A stretch of DNA of 17,257 nt from JBOFZL01 sp051655155 (GTDB taxonomy: Bacteria; Bacillota; Clostridia; Peptostreptococcales; Filifactoraceae). Shown in pieces: positions 14,586 through 17,257 of this stretch. Within the stretch, counting starts at the first letter, position 1, and every line of letters starts with the position of its first letter. Made by a program: the position numbers and the translations under genes. Where the stretch lies: contig JBOFZL010000034.1 in assembly GCA_051655155.1 (NCBI GenBank), forward strand, positions 1-17,257, in the 5' to 3' direction. The notes beneath the pieces were generated by a model. The model was not told where the DNA came from. It saw only the letters and a program-made list of their open reading frames with translations, and searched no databases.

Positions 14586-15836
14586 ATGTATTTCGTATAT
14601 TGCGATGGTGGCTCAAGAGGAAATCCAGGGAAGGCTTCTATAGGAGTTGTGATTAAAAAAAATGAAGAGACTGTGTTTACATTAGGTGAATATATAGGTA
14701 TTGAAACTAATAACGTAGCAGAATATAAGGCGTTGATAAAAGCACTTACTAAATTAGAAGAAATGAAGGTAGATGAGAATATTAAAATTCATTTAGACAG
14801 TGAATTAGTAGTAAAACAGATAAACGGAAAATACAAGGTTAAAAATTTGGAATTACAACAACTATTTAGCAAGGCTGTAAGTCTTATAACTAAATTTAAA
14901 AACCTTGAAATACTTCATGTACGTCGAGAATTTAATAAAGAAGCAGATGCTCTTGTAAATATTGCCCTAGATAATTTTGAAAAGAACGGAATCTTAGAAA
15001 ATACATCAGTAACAAGTATAAAACCTAGACTTCCAATGTCAATACTGCTACAAAATAAAGTTGAAAAGCTAAAAGAAATTATAAATAACTATGATTCCAT
15101 GGTGGTAGGCTATTCAGGGGGGATTGACAGTAGCTTACTGTCATATGTGGCATCACGAATATTAGGGGAAAAGGCTATAGCTCTTATTATTGTTGGTGCC
15201 CAAAGTATAGGAAGTGAAATTGAGTATGCAAGGAACTTCGCAAAAACTAAAAAGATAAAATATATTGAAATTCCTGTATCAATATTTGAAAATCAACCAC
15301 TTATGAAAAATGATAAAGAACGTTGCTATTATTGTAAATTGGCAAACTTTAGGTTACTAAAAGAATATAGTCAAAATAATGGTTATGCGGTGGTAGCTGA
15401 TGGGGGAAACGTAGATGATTTATCAGAACTAAGACCAGGATTAAAGGCAATAAAAGAACTAGATATCAAAAGTCCGTTCGTAGAAGCAGGATTTAGCAAG
15501 CAGGACATAAAAGATTTTTCTGAATATCTTGGACTAGGCTTTGAGAAAAGAGGGAGCAATACTTGTTTAATCACAAGACTTTCAATAAATTCTAAAATTA
15601 CAGAAATTCGCCTAAGACGTGTGGATATTTGTGAAGATTTTCTAAAATCTAAAAATTACAATGGATTTAGAGTAAGAGATTTAGAAGATATAGCAGTAAT
15701 TGAATTTATGGGAGATATAAATATCTCCAACGAAAAAGCAAATGAAATCAGCATTTTTTTTAAACAGCAAGGATATAAAAAAATCTATATTGACATGGAG
15801 GGTTATAAAATCGGCTCCATGAGTGAGAAGGAGTAA
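14586..15836 (+). CDS. RNase HI domain fused to LarE-type sulfur transferase
   Basis: One unbroken 416-residue frame joins two known enzymes. Residues 1-130 are an RNase HI-like domain: CDGGSRGNPG with D7, E46 (NNVAEY), D71 (HLDSEL) and D121 (EADALVN), the four expected catalytic acids. Residues about 150-416 are a LarE/PP-loop ATP-dependent sulfur transferase: SGGIDSS (177-183), RCYYCK (246-251), ADGGNVDD (271-278), RPG, CLITR (327-331) and a C-terminal GYKIGSMSE. LarE thiolates the nicotinate-derived precursor of the nickel-pincer cofactor. The three cysteines C247, C250 and C327 resemble the LarE subgroup that binds an iron-sulfur cluster. The linker has an internal ATG (residue 151) but no ribosome binding site before it, so a true fusion is likelier than two ORFs. 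No larA, larB or larC is in view. AAGGAGG (14575-14581) fixes the start. Confidence 0.9.
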   Translation: MYFVYCDGGSRGNPGKASIGVVIKKNEETVFTLGEYIGIETNNVAEYKALIKALTKLEEMKVDENIKIHLDSELVVKQINGKYKVKNLELQQLFSKAVSLITKFKNLEILHVRREFNKEADALVNIALDNFEKNGILENTSVTSIKPRLPMSILLQNKVEKLKEIINNYDSMVVGYSGGIDSSLLSYVASRILGEKAIALIIVGAQSIGSEIEYARNFAKTKKIKYIEIPVSIFENQPLMKNDKERCYYCKLANFRLLKEYSQNNGYAVVADGGNVDDLSELRPGLKAIKELDIKSPFVEAGFSKQDIKDFSEYLGLGFEKRGSNTCLITRLSINSKITEIRLRRVDICEDFLKSKNYNGFRVRDLEDIAVIEFMGDINISNEKANEISIFFKQQGYKKIYIDMEGYKIGSMSEKE

Positions 15837-15838
15837 AT

Positions 15839-16969
15839 ATGAAATTTGAATGTATAGCAGTCTGTCTTTTTGGATTAGAAGCTACCGTAAAATTTGAACT
15901 TAAAAATCTAGGAATAAAGCTTACTGACACCACCGATGGAAGAGTAGGTTTTTTAGCTGACGAATATGAAATAGCTAAGGCAAATATTGGTCTAAGGTGT
16001 GCAGAACGTGTTTTGGTAAAAATAGGTTCTTTCAAAGCCAGTACCTTTGAAGAGCTATATCAAGGAATGTTCAAACTTCCTTTGGAAAACTACATTGGTA
16101 TAGAAGATAAATTTCCAATAACCAAGGCAAAATCCATAAATAGTAAACTATTTAGTATTCCAGATATTCAAGCAGTATCAAAAAAAGGAGCAGTTGAAAG
16201 ACTTAAAATGAAACATAGGACTAATGAGCTTAAAGAAATAGGCAAATTAAATAACATCAATATTTTCATAAATAAAGACACTGCAGAAGTCACAATAGAT
16301 ACCAGTGGAGCAGCACTTCACAAAAGAGGATATAGAGAGTTTTCGGGAGGAGCACCTATTAGAGAAACCCTAGCAGCATATATGGTAATGCTAACACCTT
16401 GGCATGAAAAAAGACTTCTTATAGATCCAATGTGTGGCTCAGGAACTATTGCCATTGAAGCTGCTATGATAGGTAAACACATAATGCCAGGAATCAATCG
16501 TAATTTTGCTGGAGAAGAAGTATCATTTATATCAAAAGCAGCTTGGACTAAGGCAAGAAAAGAAGCTATAGAAGAAGAAAATGATTGTGATTTTAAAATA
16601 TACGCCTATGATAAAGATCCAAAAGTTATTGAGATAGCAAAGGAAAATGCAGAAGTTGCAGGGGTAGAACGGTATATAGAGTTTAAGGTTCAAGACTTTG
16701 CGGACCTAAAATTTGATACAGAATATGGTTTCTTAATCACAAATCCACCATATGGAGAACGGATGGGAGAAGAAGATATAGAAGGACTTTATAGACTAAT
16801 TGGTAGCAAATACAAAGTTGCAAAAAATTGGTCTTTCTATATAATAACTTCAAATGAAGAACTAGAAACTTTTATGAGAGTTAAGTATGATAAGAAGAAA
16901 AAATTGTATAACGGGAGTTTGACAACATACTATTATATGTTCCCGGGTTCAAAACCTCCAAAACAATAA
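15839..16969 (+). CDS. THUMP-domain class I SAM-dependent RNA methyltransferase
   Basis: A 376-residue protein of the YpsC/RlmL N-terminal-domain family; relatives methylate guanine N2 in 23S rRNA, and the exact target here is inferred only by family. The N-terminal ferredoxin-like and THUMP region (1-155) is followed by LHKRGYREFSGGAPIRETLA (160-179), a strong family signature. The SAM motif DPMCGSGTIAIEAA is at 196-209, an acidic ribose-binding residue lies in AYDKDP (256-261), and the catalytic TNPPYGER is at 301-308. GAAGGAG before ATG supports the start, which lies 2 bases after the preceding stop. It closes with GSLTTYYYMFPG as in relatives. Confidence 0.94.
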   Translation: MKFECIAVCLFGLEATVKFELKNLGIKLTDTTDGRVGFLADEYEIAKANIGLRCAERVLVKIGSFKASTFEELYQGMFKLPLENYIGIEDKFPITKAKSINSKLFSIPDIQAVSKKGAVERLKMKHRTNELKEIGKLNNINIFINKDTAEVTIDTSGAALHKRGYREFSGGAPIRETLAAYMVMLTPWHEKRLLIDPMCGSGTIAIEAAMIGKHIMPGINRNFAGEEVSFISKAAWTKARKEAIEEENDCDFKIYAYDKDPKVIEIAKENAEVAGVERYIEFKVQDFADLKFDTEYGFLITNPPYGERMGEEDIEGLYRLIGSKYKVAKNWSFYIITSNEELETFMRVKYDKKKKLYNGSLTTYYYMFPGSKPPKQ

Positions 16970-16985
16970 CATAGGTGAACCTATG
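16970..16985 (+). promoter_or_regulatory. Inverted repeat covering RBS and start codon
   Basis: CATAGGTGAACCTATG has perfect 7-base arms with a 2-base centre (as RNA, closer to 6 pairs with a 4-base loop). The left arm and loop hold the Shine-Dalgarno AGGTGA (16973-16978). The right arm ends with the ATG of the metallophosphoesterase. It starts directly after the stop of the methyltransferase gene. Confidence 0.5.
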
Positions 16986-17257
16986 CCAATTATCATTTTT
17001 ATTTGTATAATACTTTTTTTATATTGGGGAAATAATAGTATAGTTGTGTCCAAATTTTCATATCGCCTAAATAGATCTTACGATGATGTGCAGAACATAA
17101 AAATTCTTCATATTTCAGATTTTCACAACAAAAAATTTGGAAAGGTAGGATATTCACTTATAAAAATAATAAAAGAACAAACACCTGACCTAATAGTGAT
17201 TACAGGGGATATAATTGACAGAAGACATTATAATTTAGAAGTGGCACTATCCTTATG
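16983..17257 (+). CDS. Metallophosphoesterase with N-terminal membrane anchor (partial)
   Basis: Only the first 91 codons are inside the window. Residues 1-23 form a hydrophobic helix (MPIIIFICIILFLYW), a membrane anchor or uncleaved signal. Two calcineurin-type phosphoesterase motifs follow: HISDFHNKKFG with D46 and H48, and LIVITGDIIDR with D76 and D79. This layout is that of YkuE/YaeI-like enzymes, some of which act on lipid-linked phosphates; the substrate here is not known. The start ATG lies 13 bases after the upstream stop, with a weak AGGTGA site inside an inverted repeat, so it probably belongs to the same operon. The C-terminal metal ligands lie beyond the window edge. Confidence 0.85.
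   Translation, partial: MPIIIFICIILFLYWGNNSIVVSKFSYRLNRSYDDVQNIKILHISDFHNKKFGKVGYSLIKIIKEQTPDLIVITGDIIDRRHYNLEVALSL

Noticed and set aside
15036..15080. A separate LarE gene starting at the internal ATG (residue 151 of the fusion)
   Set aside because: No Shine-Dalgarno precedes it and the frame is continuous with the RNase H domain; kept only as an alternative.
1..17257. CRISPR arrays, insertion sequences, att sites, tRNA genes, toxin-antitoxin pairs
   Set aside because: No regularly spaced repeats, transposase or integrase motifs, terminal inverted repeats or tRNA cloverleaf patterns were seen on reading both strands.

Overview
The window reads as ordinary chromosomal core of a very AT-rich low-GC Gram-positive bacterium (Bacillota). 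Evidence is the strong purine-rich Shine-Dalgarno sites, AT-rich sigma-A-type promoters, RNase J, ScpA/ScpB, the rplS-rbgA-rnhB cluster, TrmK next to a short Nif3 protein, and a lipoteichoic-acid-synthase-type sulfatase. Base composition and gene set would suit an anaerobic coccus of the Peptoniphilaceae (Tissierellales), but that placement is inference and weak. I see no insertion sequence, phage gene, CRISPR array, tRNA or rRNA.

Layout. (1) 1-1847: rnjA with its upstream region and a strong terminator; its first codons lie in a different frame from the rest. (2) 1881-3105: scpA and scpB, chromosome segregation. (3) 3110-3700, minus strand: an intracellular zinc phospholipase C-like protein, divergent from (4) 3771-5931: a BaiN/HI0933-type flavoprotein, dUTPase and a GNAT acetyltransferase, with overlapping stops and starts. 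(5) 5923-6127: a 13-bp tandem repeat, a promoter and a tiny ORF with an apparent ATT start. (6) 6164-7240: an M24 peptidase. (7) 7308-7794: rplS with promoter, an L19-type mRNA leader and terminator. (8) 7816-11376: rbgA, rnhB and an LtaS-like membrane sulfatase in one tight run. (9) 11373-11465, minus strand: a 30-residue membrane peptide. (10) 11587-13097: a membrane-anchored protein with an extracytoplasmic domain, and its terminator. (11) 13079-17257: trmK, Nif3-like, an RNase HI-LarE fusion, a THUMP RNA methyltransferase and the start of a metallophosphoesterase, all tightly packed.

Themes. Many genes serve RNA and ribosome metabolism: RNase J, L19, RbgA (50S assembly), RNase HII, TrmK, an RNase H domain and a THUMP methyltransferase. 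Several promoters sit so close to their genes that the Shine-Dalgarno begins about 6-10 bases after the -10 box. The trmK promoter is built into the terminator hairpin of the gene before it.

The points most worth a second look are the RNase HI-LarE fusion, the frame break at the start of rnjA, the two unlisted small ORFs, and a perfect inverted repeat covering the ribosome binding site and start codon of the metallophosphoesterase. I found nothing that looks like a whole new defence or mobile system.
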